Positions 37,521-47,128 are shown, counted from the first letter of the stretch. The stretch: DNA of 64,000 nt from Pseudomonas protegens (GCF_003363755.1 NZ_CP031396.1:1550001-1614000); one strand, 5' to 3'. Program-made: numbers and translations. The notes: generated from the sequence alone by a model not told the origin.

Positions 37521-38174
37521 TCAGTGACGCAAGGATTGACTGAACATGTTCAGCAGCAGGCGCTCGGAGTCGTCCAGATATGCCTCCATTGCCTCGCCGG
37601 CGCGGGCTTTGTCACCCTCCACCAGCCATTGGTGAATCTGCCGGTCACGAACCAGCCAGGGCGCCTGGAACAACGCTTCATCCGGCGCGGCGCAAAACAC
37701 CAGACGCAATTGCGCGACTACATTGGTGAAAAACTCATCGAACAAGGAAGAATCCAGTAGCCTTACCACCTGCTGATGAAAGCGCAAACCATGGGTCCCG
37801 ACAGCACGCCAGTCCTCGCGATCTCGGGCCAATTGGGCCGCCTCGATGGCGTCGAGCATACGATCAGCCTGGCACTCGCTCAGCGGCTTTGCACTGGCGA
37901 TCGCCTGCAACTCCAGAGTCCGACGTACCCGGAACAGATCCTTTACCTCATCGCTGCTCAGGCGTCTGACCACCACGCCTTTATAACGGACATAGTGGGT
38001 CAACCCCTCCTGGCCCAAGCCGTGCAACGCTTCACGTATGGTGTTGCGCGAAGCGTTGTAGGTGCTGACCAGCTCGCTCTCTACCAACGGCATGCCAGGC
38101 AACAGGCGACCACCGATAATGTCGGCACGCAGTTCCACCCTGATCTGGTCCGCAAGGGATAAACCGTTGCTCAT
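37521..38174 (-). CDS. GntR-family (FadR/FCD subfamily) regulator
   Basis: 217 residues: an N-terminal winged helix (LLPGMPLVESELVSTYNASRNTIREALHGLGQEGL) and a C-terminal helical FCD ligand-binding domain with arginine-histidine ligands (RDREDWRAVGTHGLRFHQQVV). GAGGTG precedes the ATG. It is transcribed into the DUF1989 gene 15 bases later, so it probably regulates that gene and itself. The effector is likely a small organic acid, but not identifiable from sequence. Confidence 0.9.
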   Translation of the reverse strand: MSNGLSLADQIRVELRADIIGGRLLPGMPLVESELVSTYNASRNTIREALHGLGQEGLTHYVRYKGVVVRRLSSDEVKDLFRVRRTLELQAIASAKPLSECQADRMLDAIEAAQLARDREDWRAVGTHGLRFHQQVVRLLDSSLFDEFFTNVVAQLRLVFCAAPDEALFQAPWLVRDRQIHQWLVEGDKARAGEAMEAYLDDSERLLLNMFSQSLRH

Positions 38175-38366
38175 GGCAACACCTCGAGATTGTTCAACAA
38201 TTCGTGATCAAACTTTAATCACTTATCGTGCCAATTCCTGAGGGTCCTGCAAACACTCGCCCTACCTGTCGGAACGCTGTAAATACGCAAAACACCCACT
38301 GATAAGTAGGGGCGTGATCTGATGATCCTTGGTTAAAATAGCGCTCTAGTTGTGGAGGTTTCTCAA

Positions 38367-38927
38367 ATGCGTTATTCAGCAGACCATAAAGCCCAGACAC
38401 ATCAACGCATTATCAAAGAAGCTTCGGAACGTTTTCGTCGTGATGGAATAGGGGGAACGGGATTACAACCACTGATGAAGGCACTGGGCCTGACCCATGG
38501 CGGTTTCTACTCCCACTTCAAGTCCAAGGATGAGCTGGTAGAAGAAGCCCTTTGCGCAGTTGCCCAAGACCTGGACGCCCACTGCGCAACTCTGTTCGCA
38601 CAAGAACAGCCCTTGCAGGCGTTTATCGACAACTACCTTTCCGAGTGGCATCGCAGCTCACCCCATCAAGGTTGCCCACTACCAACCATGAGCTCGGAAC
38701 TCGGCCAGCGCGGCCAACCCAGCCCCACCACCGATGCAGTGCTCAATGCCAGACTTGCCCAAGTGGAAGCGACTCTGGAAGGTGAAAATAAGGCGCAACG
38801 CAGCCTGATGATCATGTCGACCCTGGTGGGAGCGTTGATGCTCTCGCGCAGCGTGGAAAGTCCTGAACTGGCGGTACAGATACTGGAGGTCGTCAGTGAG
38901 GGCCTGAAGAAACAGGAGCAGGAATAA
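38367..38927 (+). CDS. TetR-family regulator
   Basis: 186 residues from the ATG at 38367, with GGAGG eight bases upstream; the frame extends five codons before it. The N-terminal helix-turn-helix reads GGTGLQPLMKALGLTHGGFYSHFKSKDEL, the classical TetR form. The C-terminal domain has CPLPTMSSELGQRG, seen in regulators that accompany short-chain dehydrogenases or reactive-aldehyde detoxification. Its likely target, an adjacent dehydrogenase gene, is a remnant here. Confidence 0.92.
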   Translation: MRYSADHKAQTHQRIIKEASERFRRDGIGGTGLQPLMKALGLTHGGFYSHFKSKDELVEEALCAVAQDLDAHCATLFAQEQPLQAFIDNYLSEWHRSSPHQGCPLPTMSSELGQRGQPSPTTDAVLNARLAQVEATLEGENKAQRSLMIMSTLVGALMLSRSVESPELAVQILEVVSEGLKKQEQE

Positions 38928-38950
38928 TACAACCCGCTCCATGGGCCGCC

Positions 38951-39382
38951 TTAATTGGAACGCGCGGCGGCACTGTTCCTGGAAAGATTGGGCCCCAAGG
39001 CCAGGCGCGCGGCTACCAGTGCTTGCCAGTCCGCCGGAGCGGGAAACGAAGGTAGCGTGATCAACTCTCTCTGGTCGAAACCACTCGATGCCGCGTCCAC
39101 CATCTCAGTCGCCTCAATCACCATCTCTAGGGGGATGGCCTTAGCCTCCAAGCCTGAACGCTCCCATATCTCGGTACAAGTAACGCCAGGCAAGCTCCCC
39201 TGAGCCTGAACGTCATTGCCTTTCAACTCAGCCGGCAGTGACTGAGTCAGGCTTAGCACGTAAGCCTTGGCGGCACTGTAAGTCGCATTGAAACGCTCCG
39301 GGATTAACGCGACCACTGAGACAATTTTGATGATCGCCCTGCGCCCGACCGCGAAAAAACTCGTCGCGGCCGCTCCTGACAA
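38951..39382 (-). pseudogene. Remnant of a short-chain dehydrogenase/reductase gene
   Basis: 144 codons that match the C-terminal half of an SDR: RRAIIKIVSVVALIPERF, the catalytic YSAAK, SLTQSLPAELK, LPGVTCTEIWERSG and the usual C-terminus. Everything before RRAIIKI is missing, that is the NAD(P)-binding TGxxxGIG and NAG motifs. The upstream frame is unrelated and runs to a stop within about 50 codons. The present open frame starts with TTG and no ribosome-binding site. It is convergent with the TetR gene. Confidence 0.8.
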
Positions 39383-39520
39383 TCTTGAAAGTAATGGACG
39401 CCTCCGATTGGAACATCCGGAGAGCGAAAAATATTACATGCACAATACTCTTGCAGCACCATGAAAAAATTGCCTGTTGATTGAGATTCATGGCTAGGCA
39501 CCAAACCCGCCCGAAATACA

Positions 39521-39545
39521 GAAGGCCGGTCACTGACCGACCTTC
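39521..39545 (-). terminator. Hairpin downstream of comEA
   Basis: On the minus strand GAAGGTCGGTC and GACCGGCCTTC pair with one G-U mismatch around a three-base loop, 18 bases past the comEA stop. It has no perfect T-run, so it is probably a weak terminator or a processed 3' end. Confidence 0.5.
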
Positions 39546-39563
39546 GATTGCTACTTGATCAAG

Positions 39564-39893
39564 TCAGTTGACGACGAGCTTGTCTCGATTGCGCTCCAGG
39601 ATAGTCTTGCCGATCCCCTTGACCTCAAGCAGTTCATCCACCGAAGCAAAGGGACCATTCTCTTCACGATAAGCGACAATCGCCTTGGCCTTGGCCTCGC
39701 CAATTCCAAATAGCTCGCGCTGCAGGACAGCCATATCGGCGGTATTGAGGTTGATTTTGCTGACTTGAGGCGTTGCCTGCTCCACTGCCTCAGGAGCAAC
39801 AACCTGCGCCTTGACAGCAGGCGCTGCTTGAGCTGCAAGCGAAAGGCTGGCTAGAACGGCAAAGATCAGCGAGGAGAGATAAGAGTTACGCAT
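39564..39893 (-). CDS. comEA: ComEA-like helix-hairpin-helix protein
   Basis: 109 residues from the ATG at 39893, with GGAG seven bases upstream; the frame continues 26 codons further without similarity. A signal peptide ends at AQAAPA. A short linker (VKAQVVAPEAVEQATPQV) leads to the HhH domain: INLNTADMAVLQRELFGIGEAKAKAIVAYRE, GPFASVDELLEVKGIGKTI. It is the short form, lacking the Gram-positive membrane anchor, and would bind DNA in the periplasm. In other pseudomonads it also follows wbpM. Confidence 0.9.
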   Translation of the reverse strand: MRNSYLSSLIFAVLASLSLAAQAAPAVKAQVVAPEAVEQATPQVSKINLNTADMAVLQRELFGIGEAKAKAIVAYREENGPFASVDELLEVKGIGKTILERNRDKLVVN

Positions 39894-40004
39894 AGTGACG
39901 CTCCATGACATCGAGTAAGGAAAACAGCTTTTCCGAAGCTGCCTTCCAAACCTAGGTGATGCCGCAGGCAAGTCAAAAGCAGGAGGGTTACCGGTTGTGT
40001 AGAT

Positions 40005-41999
40005 TCAAGGCTTGAGACGCCGCTGTTGATAAACCCAGTCGACGATTTCACCGTCCGGGGTATAACCACTCACCGTCTCACGAAGCAGTTGTCGAACTCT
40101 TGCATAATCATCTAACTCAAGCGCTGCAAGGAGTTCGCTGAGCTTGGCCTTAAGCAAATCCCAAGACAGATGATCCTCATTGGCGCTCATGATCATTGGG
40201 TGTTGAGTCGCCACTACGTTGTCGCCAATCAGCAACTCTTCGTAAAGCTTTTCACCAGGACGAAGGCCGGTAAACTCGATAGCGATATCGCCATGAGGAT
40301 TTTTTTCCGAGCGTATGCTCAGCCCGGAGAGATGAATCATCTTTTCCGCCAACTCGACGATTTTCACCGGCTCACCCATATCCAGCACAAAAACATCACC
40401 GCCCTGCCCCATCGATCCAGCCTGGATAACCAACTGAGCAGCTTCCGGAATAGTCATGAAATAGCGCGTAATCTTCGGATGAGTGACCGTCAGCGGACCA
40501 CCTGATTTGATCTGTTTGCGAAACAGTGGAATGACTGAGCCTGAAGAGCCCAATACATTACCGAAACGCACCATGGTGAAACGGGTTTTATTTACCCTTG
40601 AAATATTTGAAGAGTCATTGAATAACACTGGCGCGACTTCTTTGCTCAACGCCTGCAGAGTAAGTTCCGCCAAACGCTTGGTACTGCCCATTACGTTAGT
40701 TGGGCGAACAGCCTTATCAGTAGAAATCAGTACAAAATTAGCCACACCGGATTGCAAAGCGGCCTGCGCCGTGTTGAGCGTACCCATCACATTATTAAGT
40801 ACACCTTCAGCAATATTATGCTCAACCATCGGTACATGCTTATAAGCAGCAGCATGATAAACCGTCTCGACACTCCAGGTTTTCATGACAGATAACAGCT
40901 TTTCGTAATTACGCACGGAGCCTAGAATAGGGAGCAATTTTACAATACGAGCCTCCCGCGACACACGCAGTTCAAGCTCAGACAAAATACTGTAGAGATT
41001 GAACTCGCTATGATCGAGCAGAATCAGAGCAGTGGGGCCCAAGGACAAAATCTGTCGGCAAAGCTCAGATCCAATAGATCCGCCGGCACCTGTCACCAGA
41101 ATAGTTTTCCCTTTTATACAGTGCGCCAACAAATCGCCTTGAGCAGGTACAGAGTCACGCCCAAGCAAGTCCGCAATGTCCACTTCTTGAATGTCATCAA
41201 CCTTCACTCGCCCACTGGCCAAATCCATAAAGCCAGGAACACTTCGAACATGAAGGGGAAAACCTTCCAGATAACCCAGAATCTCTCTTCGGCGACTACG
41301 AGTGGACGAAGGGATAGCAAGAAGTATCTCTTCTGCATCTGTCTCGTCAATCATCTGTTGTAAATGCTTGGGTTTGTATACTTGTAGTCCGGCGATCATC
41401 CGGTCAGCGATACTGCTGTCATCATCAATAAATGCCACCGGCCGCATCAGTCGTCCCAATCGCAACGCTGCAACCAGTTGATTACCTGCCGCCCCCGCGC
41501 CATAAATGGCTACCTTGGGTAAACCATCATCCCGATTGGTGAAGGGCACATGCTGGGCTGCAGTGAACCAATCCCCCAGAAAGTACTGGCGCATAGCGAG
41601 CCTGAGCCCACCGATCATCACCATACTCAACCACCAATAGTTGAACACAATTGAGCGTGGCACTACTGTTTGGTGATTGCTATACAGATAAACGACCAAG
41701 GCAAGAATCAAGGCAGACAACGTCACAGCCTTAACTATTGCTATGAGGGCATCGTTACCAAAATAGCGCATCACTGCACGATACATCCCGAACCGTACAA
41801 ACAAAGGTATGGCAACGATGGGTGCGCTAGCAAAGAGCCAGAAATGCACGACAAACGGATTGTTTAGGTCATCAAAACCCAGCCTGACGACAAACGCCAT
41901 CCACAACGCAGCCCACACTAACAAAATATCGGTGATGACTTGCAGGACTCGCTTCTGTCGGCGTGGAAGCTTTAACAGACATGTTCGTATTGTATCCAT
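40005..41999 (-). CDS. wbpM: WbpM-type UDP-sugar 4,6-dehydratase
   Basis: 664 residues with four N-terminal membrane spans (about 20-130). A first Rossmann segment (GAGAAGNQL) is followed by the catalytic SDR domain with TGAGGSIGSELCRQ. The triad tyrosine is replaced by methionine (NVMGSTKRLAE), as in WbpM. It converts UDP-N-acetylglucosamine to the 4-keto-6-deoxy sugar for QuiNAc or FucNAc synthesis. It is the last gene of the locus and lies 91 bases after wbpL. No strong ribosome-binding site is seen, which may be compensated by coupling to the upstream mRNA. Confidence 0.95.
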   Translation of the reverse strand: MDTIRTCLLKLPRRQKRVLQVITDILLVWAALWMAFVVRLGFDDLNNPFVVHFWLFASAPIVAIPLFVRFGMYRAVMRYFGNDALIAIVKAVTLSALILALVVYLYSNHQTVVPRSIVFNYWWLSMVMIGGLRLAMRQYFLGDWFTAAQHVPFTNRDDGLPKVAIYGAGAAGNQLVAALRLGRLMRPVAFIDDDSSIADRMIAGLQVYKPKHLQQMIDETDAEEILLAIPSSTRSRRREILGYLEGFPLHVRSVPGFMDLASGRVKVDDIQEVDIADLLGRDSVPAQGDLLAHCIKGKTILVTGAGGSIGSELCRQILSLGPTALILLDHSEFNLYSILSELELRVSREARIVKLLPILGSVRNYEKLLSVMKTWSVETVYHAAAYKHVPMVEHNIAEGVLNNVMGTLNTAQAALQSGVANFVLISTDKAVRPTNVMGSTKRLAELTLQALSKEVAPVLFNDSSNISRVNKTRFTMVRFGNVLGSSGSVIPLFRKQIKSGGPLTVTHPKITRYFMTIPEAAQLVIQAGSMGQGGDVFVLDMGEPVKIVELAEKMIHLSGLSIRSEKNPHGDIAIEFTGLRPGEKLYEELLIGDNVVATQHPMIMSANEDHLSWDLLKAKLSELLAALELDDYARVRQLLRETVSGYTPDGEIVDWVYQQRRLKP

Positions 42000-42090
42000 A
42001 ATCGCTTTTTCGAATCCCGGCCCCTAGCCTCGATCTATCTTACACACTGATGTGGAGCATTCATTTGCCTACTCCTGACATCGAGCCCTG

Positions 42091-43110
42091 TCAACCGGCT
42101 TTCTCCAGCTCTCCCGCATGAAACCTTATAGCAAGGAGCACCAAAGGCACATAAGCCAATACCATGCCCATACTACCATCCAAGTCGAATAGCCCCACGC
42201 ACATAGCAATTGGCAGCAGCCAAAATACGTTAATCGCCATAACCGCCAGAGTCACCGGCAGATGTCGACCAAATTGGCGAGAGGCAAATTGATAAGCATG
42301 GCTGCGATGAGCTTCATAAACTTTATCTCCACGTAACAATCTACGAGTCAGAGTAAAAGTCGAATCAACAATGAATACTCCAAGAAGAATCAACCAAACC
42401 CAAAGAAAACGTGAAGAGGTCCAAGCAGCCTGGACTGAAAACAAACCCAAAATAAGCCCGAGAAAACCACTGCCCGCATCACCCATAAAAATTCGTGCAG
42501 GGGGGAAATTCCAATAAAGAAACCCAAGTACTGCCGCTGCTAATAGTAGCGGCACCCAGATCAAAGATACGTCTCCAGACAACCAATAAATAACGCATGC
42601 ACCAAGACATGCGCTCACTGCCTGCACACTGGCTATTCCATCAATACCATCCATAAAGTTATATAGATTAAGCATCCAGACCAAATAGAAAACAGTGAAA
42701 AAATGGCCAACCCATGAAAGGTTGAAGTCCATTCCTAGCAACTTTACAGGGGGCAAGCCACCCAGCCACGCTAACGCCCAAATCGAGGCAGAAAAATGAG
42801 CAAGTAGCCTCCAACGTGCAGCTATATGTCCGTGATCATCCAGAAAGCCAATCACCGCAATAAGCGCACCAGCCCCCCATAGAGCCCAAATATACGGCCA
42901 AGGCACATCAACAAGAAAAGTCAGAAGAGGGCTGGCCACAAGAAAGCTCAAAACAATTGCAACGCCCCCCCCTCTAGGGGTAGGTACCGAGTGAGAACTA
43001 CGATTATTGGGAATATCCATCAGGCTGCGGGCAAGCGCATAACGACGTAGCACCCAAGTCAACAAAAGCGAAATGCCGAGCACCGCCAACATCAACCACC
43101 AGATTGCCAT
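42091..43110 (-). CDS. wbpL: WbpL-type undecaprenyl-phosphate glycosyltransferase
   Basis: 339 residues with about ten membrane spans. It has the polyprenyl-phosphate GlcNAc-1-phosphate transferase motifs: aspartate pair FLDDHGH, NLYNFMDGIDGIAS, and IFMGDAGSGFLG. GGGVA and the HRSHAYQ loop support the WbpL subgroup. It starts lipopolysaccharide O-chain assembly by loading a sugar phosphate (often FucNAc or QuiNAc) on undecaprenyl phosphate. Base composition is lower in GC than its core neighbours, as usual for this locus. Confidence 0.93.
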   Translation of the reverse strand: MAIWWLMLAVLGISLLLTWVLRRYALARSLMDIPNNRSSHSVPTPRGGGVAIVLSFLVASPLLTFLVDVPWPYIWALWGAGALIAVIGFLDDHGHIAARWRLLAHFSASIWALAWLGGLPPVKLLGMDFNLSWVGHFFTVFYLVWMLNLYNFMDGIDGIASVQAVSACLGACVIYWLSGDVSLIWVPLLLAAAVLGFLYWNFPPARIFMGDAGSGFLGLILGLFSVQAAWTSSRFLWVWLILLGVFIVDSTFTLTRRLLRGDKVYEAHRSHAYQFASRQFGRHLPVTLAVMAINVFWLLPIAMCVGLFDLDGSMGMVLAYVPLVLLAIRFHAGELEKAG

Positions 43111-43213
43111 GTATATTTTTCCCTAATTCCAAACTAGAGAGCAAGCACAACTAGAACTGCTCAACCTAAAAAATGAAAGCCTCTTGAAAAACACTCCTGA
43201 CAAGCATGAGGAT

Positions 43214-44176
43214 TCAGGAATGACTATCAATAAAATGCTTGGCGGTAAGACCAATCGCGACATCTACAGTTATAGGCGGACTCCACCCCAGCAACTCGCG
43301 ATTCTTCTCTATATCAACTTGAAGCGAGCCGCACAATCGTTGAGACAACGATTTTTTCCCCAACATAGCAGCACCAAACTTCAAAACGCCACTCGGCACA
43401 GGTAACAAGCGAGCACTTTTCCCCAATGCTGCGCCCATTTTCTCGAGCAATACAGTTGTTGATAGATCATCACCATCGCTAACCAGAAATGTTTGATTTG
43501 CGGCTTTGGGATGATCAATACAAGTAACAATAAAATCTACCAAGTTACCCAACGCAACTAAACTGCGGCGATTGTATATAGCACCAAAAGGCAAAGGAAT
43601 TCCTTTATACAACCATTTCATCATACTCAAGAAATTCGCCTTAACCCCGGGGCCATAAACAAGCGTAGGCCGAATGATCACAACCTCCATTCCAGTTTGT
43701 GATGCTATGGTCATAAGCCCCTTTTCCGCTTCCATCTTGGAAATTCCGTAGGGATCCACCGGAGCCGGCTCAATATCTGCAGTGTAGGGTTCATCAAGTG
43801 ACGTTTCCTCACCGTTGACTTTTATGGAACTAATGAATATGAACCGATGCACCCCTCTTTGCGCAGCTTGTCGCGCAAGATTCAGCGTTCCGTCAACATT
43901 AACTTTTCGAAACTCAGCGAGTGGATCAAGAGAGGAATCATGCATTACATGGACACGAGCAGCCGCGTGTATTACGACATCACAATCCAACAGGGCCTGA
44001 GCCCAGTCCGTAAAGCCATCAATCTGATCAATCTGAGCAGTGATCGTAGAGGATATCAACCCTTGCACTGGCTTACGTATTGCCAAGGTTAGCTTCTGAG
44101 TTGAGATTTTAGACAAGCATTCATGAACAGCTCCTCCCACAAAACCGGATGCTCCTGTCAAAAGGATCCTGTTCAT
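43214..44176 (-). CDS. NAD-dependent epimerase/reductase (WbpV/WbpK-like)
   Basis: 320 residues: an extended SDR with NAD motif TGASGFVGG, HAAARVHVM, catalytic SSIKVNGE and YGISKMEAE, and IIRPTLVYGPG. Proteins of this type reduce the 4-keto sugar made by WbpM to UDP-QuiNAc (WbpV) or UDP-FucNAc (WbpK). Which stereochemistry applies cannot be read by eye. It is the first gene of the wbp trio, 103 bases before wbpL on the same strand. Its GC content is lower than the genome core. Confidence 0.85.
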   Translation of the reverse strand: MNRILLTGASGFVGGAVHECLSKISTQKLTLAIRKPVQGLISSTITAQIDQIDGFTDWAQALLDCDVVIHAAARVHVMHDSSLDPLAEFRKVNVDGTLNLARQAAQRGVHRFIFISSIKVNGEETSLDEPYTADIEPAPVDPYGISKMEAEKGLMTIASQTGMEVVIIRPTLVYGPGVKANFLSMMKWLYKGIPLPFGAIYNRRSLVALGNLVDFIVTCIDHPKAANQTFLVSDGDDLSTTVLLEKMGAALGKSARLLPVPSGVLKFGAAMLGKKSLSQRLCGSLQVDIEKNRELLGWSPPITVDVAIGLTAKHFIDSHS

Positions 44177-44510
44177 TTCCTACTGTACCTTCTTGAACTG
44201 GCGCTACAGGGTAGTATCTGAAGCGCTCGAAAAACGACATTATGCACTTATAGAGCCCTGATGAACCATAATCCAATATCAAAAAAGCCCGCGATTTATA
44301 ATTGCTAATGCCACAACCTCACAAAAATACAAGCCCAAAAAAACCACCAACTATAAAACTCATAAAAAACAATCTAGCAACACAAAAAAAACACTTTATA
44401 AACACTAAAAACCATATAAAAAATTTTCGCTAACAAGTGCTCAGCAAGATAAACTAAAGAAACTCTTCTTTAGTAAAATCAGAAAAACGGTGAATCCTTA
44501 GTTTACAGGC
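44177..44510. other. AT-rich intergenic region at the O-antigen junction
   Basis: About 330 bases of distinctly AT-rich DNA with A-tracts, lacking any gene on either strand. A small hairpin, CTAAAGAA-ACTC-TTCTTTAG (44454-44473), lies near the ihfB end and may terminate ihfB. The A-rich part at 44300-44430 would be bendable. The promoter of the wbp trio must lie here. It may be the scar of a removed O-antigen cluster. Confidence 0.7.
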
Positions 44511-44807
44511 TTAGAGCCCATCTCCTTCCTCTTCATTTACCCGATCGCGAAGCTCCTTACCCGGTTTAAAATGGGGCACAAATTTTCCATCCAGGCTAAC
44601 TGACTGACCAGTTTTTGGGTTCCGACCTACCCGAGGAGCGCGATAGTGAAGCGAGAAGCTGCCAAATCCTCGAATTTCAATCCGATCCCCAGTAGCCAGA
44701 CACTGGGACATTTGCTCAAGCATAGTCTTGATAGCCAACTCGACATCCTTGGATGACAGCAGCCCTTGATGGGTGACAATTCGTTCGATCAACTCCGACT
44801 TCGTCAT
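44511..44807 (-). CDS. ihfB: Integration host factor subunit beta
   Basis: 98 residues; a typical HU/IHF fold with [10 protein letters not shown], the conserved [21 protein letters not shown] beta arm (proline in RNPKTG intercalates DNA) and [12 protein letters not shown]. IhfB pairs with IhfA to bend DNA at specific sites, for example at sigma-54 promoters. It is the classical left border of the pseudomonad O-antigen locus. It follows the lipoprotein gene upstream by 146 bases on the same strand. Confidence 0.98.
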   Translation of the reverse strand: MTKSELIERIVTHQGLLSSKDVELAIKTMLEQMSQCLATGDRIEIRGFGSFSLHYRAPRVGRNPKTGQSVSLDGKFVPHFKPGKELRDRVNEEEGDGL

Positions 44808-44953
44808 ATTTTTCCCTTCTTTTTCAAGCAGCTAGGTCAGTGCTCAAAAGGTTTTAGCATGCTCTGAAGGTTTTGAACAGCCCAAGAACTGCGTAGCTAG
44901 CACAAACTCCTTTTGCCAGTGATAGAGACGCAGAGATGTAAACTCAGGCCTTT

Positions 44954-45235
44954 CTATCGACACATCACGAGCATCGTACGCGTGAGGTACCCCGCCGGAT
45001 TCCAGCCGAAGGGATAATCTCCCTCCTCGTCCTTGGTGTCGCTCGACTTAGTGATGATTTTGTAACCAACGGCCTTACATTCGCTCGCAGCACGCCTGTA
45101 GCACTGCCCCCAATCCGCTCCCAAACCTGAACAATCGATCTCAATACCACTGACCCCACGAACAGCATGAGTCTTTACATTGGTCGCACAACCAACCAAC
45201 AAAAGAACCAAAACAATCATAACCAGCCTGCTCAT
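44954..45235 (-). CDS. Small lipoprotein of unknown function
   Basis: 93 residues from the ATG at 45235, with AAGGAAG upstream; an ATG seventeen codons earlier has no good site. The signal peptide ends in LLVGC, so the mature protein begins at Cys16 (CATNVKTH). The mature part has four additional cysteines (DCSG, QCYRR, ECKAVG and CR at the end), probably two disulfides. Function unknown. It lies between rpsA and ihfB on the same strand, behind the rpsA terminator, so it needs its own promoter. Confidence 0.82.
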   Translation of the reverse strand: MSRLVMIVLVLLLVGCATNVKTHAVRGVSGIEIDCSGLGADWGQCYRRAASECKAVGYKIITKSSDTKDEEGDYPFGWNPAGYLTRTMLVMCR

Positions 45236-45386
45236 GCTCTTCCTTATAGCAGCCCCTGCTGCTCGAATGATGCACATCCAAGGCAAAGCCTAGCTCCGAA
45301 TATGCAGCCGGCCACCTAAGAAAGAGACAGCTCACGGTACATGTTGGTTTCCCTTGCGGAGAACTCTCAAACTAACGATTTTGGAG

Positions 45387-45418
45387 CAAAAAAAAGAGCG
45401 ACCGAAGTCGCCCTTTTT
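45387..45418 (-). terminator. rpsA terminator
   Basis: On the minus strand GGGCGAC-TTCG-GTCGCTC forms a tetraloop hairpin followed by eight T residues, 16 bases after the rpsA stop. It probably ends the supra-operon. Confidence 0.93.
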
Positions 45419-45433
45419 ATGGTCTGACAGAAC

Positions 45434-47128
45434 TTAGTTCTGCTTTTCCATCTGTGCACGCAGCAGGTCGCCCAGAGTGGTAGGACCAGCAGCGATATCC
45501 GAAGCAGCTGGCTTGTCGCGCAGGCTCTGGATAGCTTCTTTCTCGTCTTCAACGTCTTTCGACTTGATCGAGAGCTGGATTACACGGCTCTTACGGTCAA
45601 CGCTGATGATCTTGGCTTCAACTTCTTCGCCTTCTTTCAGAACGTTACGCGCATCTTCGATGCGGTCGCGGCTGATTTCGGAGGCTTTCAGAGTAGCTTC
45701 GATATCGTTAGCCAGGGTGATGATGGCGCCTTTGGCGTCAACTTCTTTTACAACACCCTTAACGATTGCGCCTTTGTCGTTCTCTTGAACGTACTCGGAG
45801 AACGGATCGCTTTCCAGTTGCTTGATACCCAGGGAGATACGCTCGCGCTCTGGGTCAACCGACAGGATAACGGTGTCCAGTTCGTCGCCCTTCTTGAAGC
45901 GACGTACGGCTTCTTCGCCCACTTCGTTCCAGGAGATGTCGGACAGGTGAACCAGACCGTCGATGCCGCCGTCCAGACCAATGAAGATACCGAAATCGGT
46001 GATCGACTTGATGGTGCCGGAGATCTTATCACCCTTGTTGAACTGGCCAGAGAAGTCTTCCCACGGGTTGGACTTGCACTGCTTGATGCCGAGGGAGATA
46101 CGACGACGCTCTTCGTCGATGTCCAGAACCATAACTTCCACTTCGTCGCCGACTTGTACGACTTTCGAAGGGTGGATGTTCTTGTTGGTCCAGTCCATTT
46201 CCGAAACGTGCACCAGGCCTTCCACGCCTTCTTCCAGCTCAGCGAAGCAGCCGTAGTCGGTCAGGTTGGTTACACGAGCGGTAACGCGGGTGCTTTCTGG
46301 GTAACGAGCCTTGATAGCAACCCATGGATCTTCGCCCAGTTGCTTCAGGCCCAGGGAAACACGATTGCGCTCGCGATCGTACTTCAGAACCTTGACATCG
46401 ATCTCGTCGCCAACGTTGACGATTTCGGAAGGATGCTTGATACGCTTCCAAGCCATGTCAGTGATGTGCAGCAGGCCATCGACGCCGCCCAGATCAACGA
46501 ATGCGCCGTAGTCGGTGAGGTTCTTGACGATACCTTTGACTTGCTGACCTTCCTGCAGGGATTCCAACAGAGCTTCACGCTCAGCGGAGTTCTCGGCTTC
46601 GAGGACGCTACGACGGGAAACGACAACGTTGTTGCGTTTCTGGTCGAGTTTGATGACTTTAAACTCGAGCTCTTTGCCTTCCAGGTGCGTAGTGTCGCGC
46701 ACTGGACGGACGTCAACCAGAGAACCTGGCAGGAACGCACGGATGCCGTTAACGTCGACTGTGAAGCCGCCTTTAACCTTACCGTTGATAACGCCCTTGA
46801 CCACTTCTTCGGCTGCGAAGGCTGCTTCCAGAACGATCCAGCATTCAGCGCGCTTGGCTTTTTCACGGGAGAGCTTGGTTTCACCGAAACCGTCTTCAAC
46901 CGAATCCAGAGCAACGTGAACTTCATCACCAACATTGATGGACAGTTCGCCAGCATCGTTGTAGAACTGCTCAAGCGGGATCAGTGCCTCAGACTTCAGA
47001 CCAGCGTGAACGGTTACCCAACGCGCTTGGTAGTCGATGTCGACGATAACACCGGTGATGATGGAGCCTGCCTGAAGGTTCAGGGTTTTTAGGCTTTCTT
47101 CAAAGAGTTCCGCAAAGCTTTCGCTCAT
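45434..47128 (-). CDS. rpsA: 30S ribosomal protein S1
   Basis: 564 residues from the ATG at 47128, with AGGA upstream; the frame continues to 47281 but without similarity. Six S1 RNA-binding repeats can be followed, each with the G(x)V...G..VDL or similar pattern (for example [39 protein letters not shown]). It recruits mRNA to the 30S subunit. The length matches S1 of gammaproteobacteria. Codon use is that of highly expressed genes. It follows cmk as in most proteobacteria. Confidence 0.99.
   Translation of the reverse strand: MSESFAELFEESLKTLNLQAGSIITGVIVDIDYQARWVTVHAGLKSEALIPLEQFYNDAGELSINVGDEVHVALDSVEDGFGETKLSREKAKRAECWIVLEAAFAAEEVVKGVINGKVKGGFTVDVNGIRAFLPGSLVDVRPVRDTTHLEGKELEFKVIKLDQKRNNVVVSRRSVLEAENSAEREALLESLQEGQQVKGIVKNLTDYGAFVDLGGVDGLLHITDMAWKRIKHPSEIVNVGDEIDVKVLKYDRERNRVSLGLKQLGEDPWVAIKARYPESTRVTARVTNLTDYGCFAELEEGVEGLVHVSEMDWTNKNIHPSKVVQVGDEVEVMVLDIDEERRRISLGIKQCKSNPWEDFSGQFNKGDKISGTIKSITDFGIFIGLDGGIDGLVHLSDISWNEVGEEAVRRFKKGDELDTVILSVDPERERISLGIKQLESDPFSEYVQENDKGAIVKGVVKEVDAKGAIITLANDIEATLKASEISRDRIEDARNVLKEGEEVEAKIISVDRKSRVIQLSIKSKDVEDEKEAIQSLRDKPAASDIAAGPTTLGDLLRAQMEKQN

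Noticed and set aside
39228..39533. 101-codon minus-strand frame over the dehydrogenase remnant
   Set aside because: It reads the same SDR segment in a shifted frame, giving nonsense; only the remnant frame has similarity.
43184..43405. 73-codon + strand frame opposite the end of the epimerase
   Set aside because: Antisense to a gene with clear motifs; no conserved pattern.
45785..47092. 435-codon open frame on the + strand opposite rpsA
   Set aside because: Pure antisense of the S1 repeats, composition and repeats mirror rpsA.
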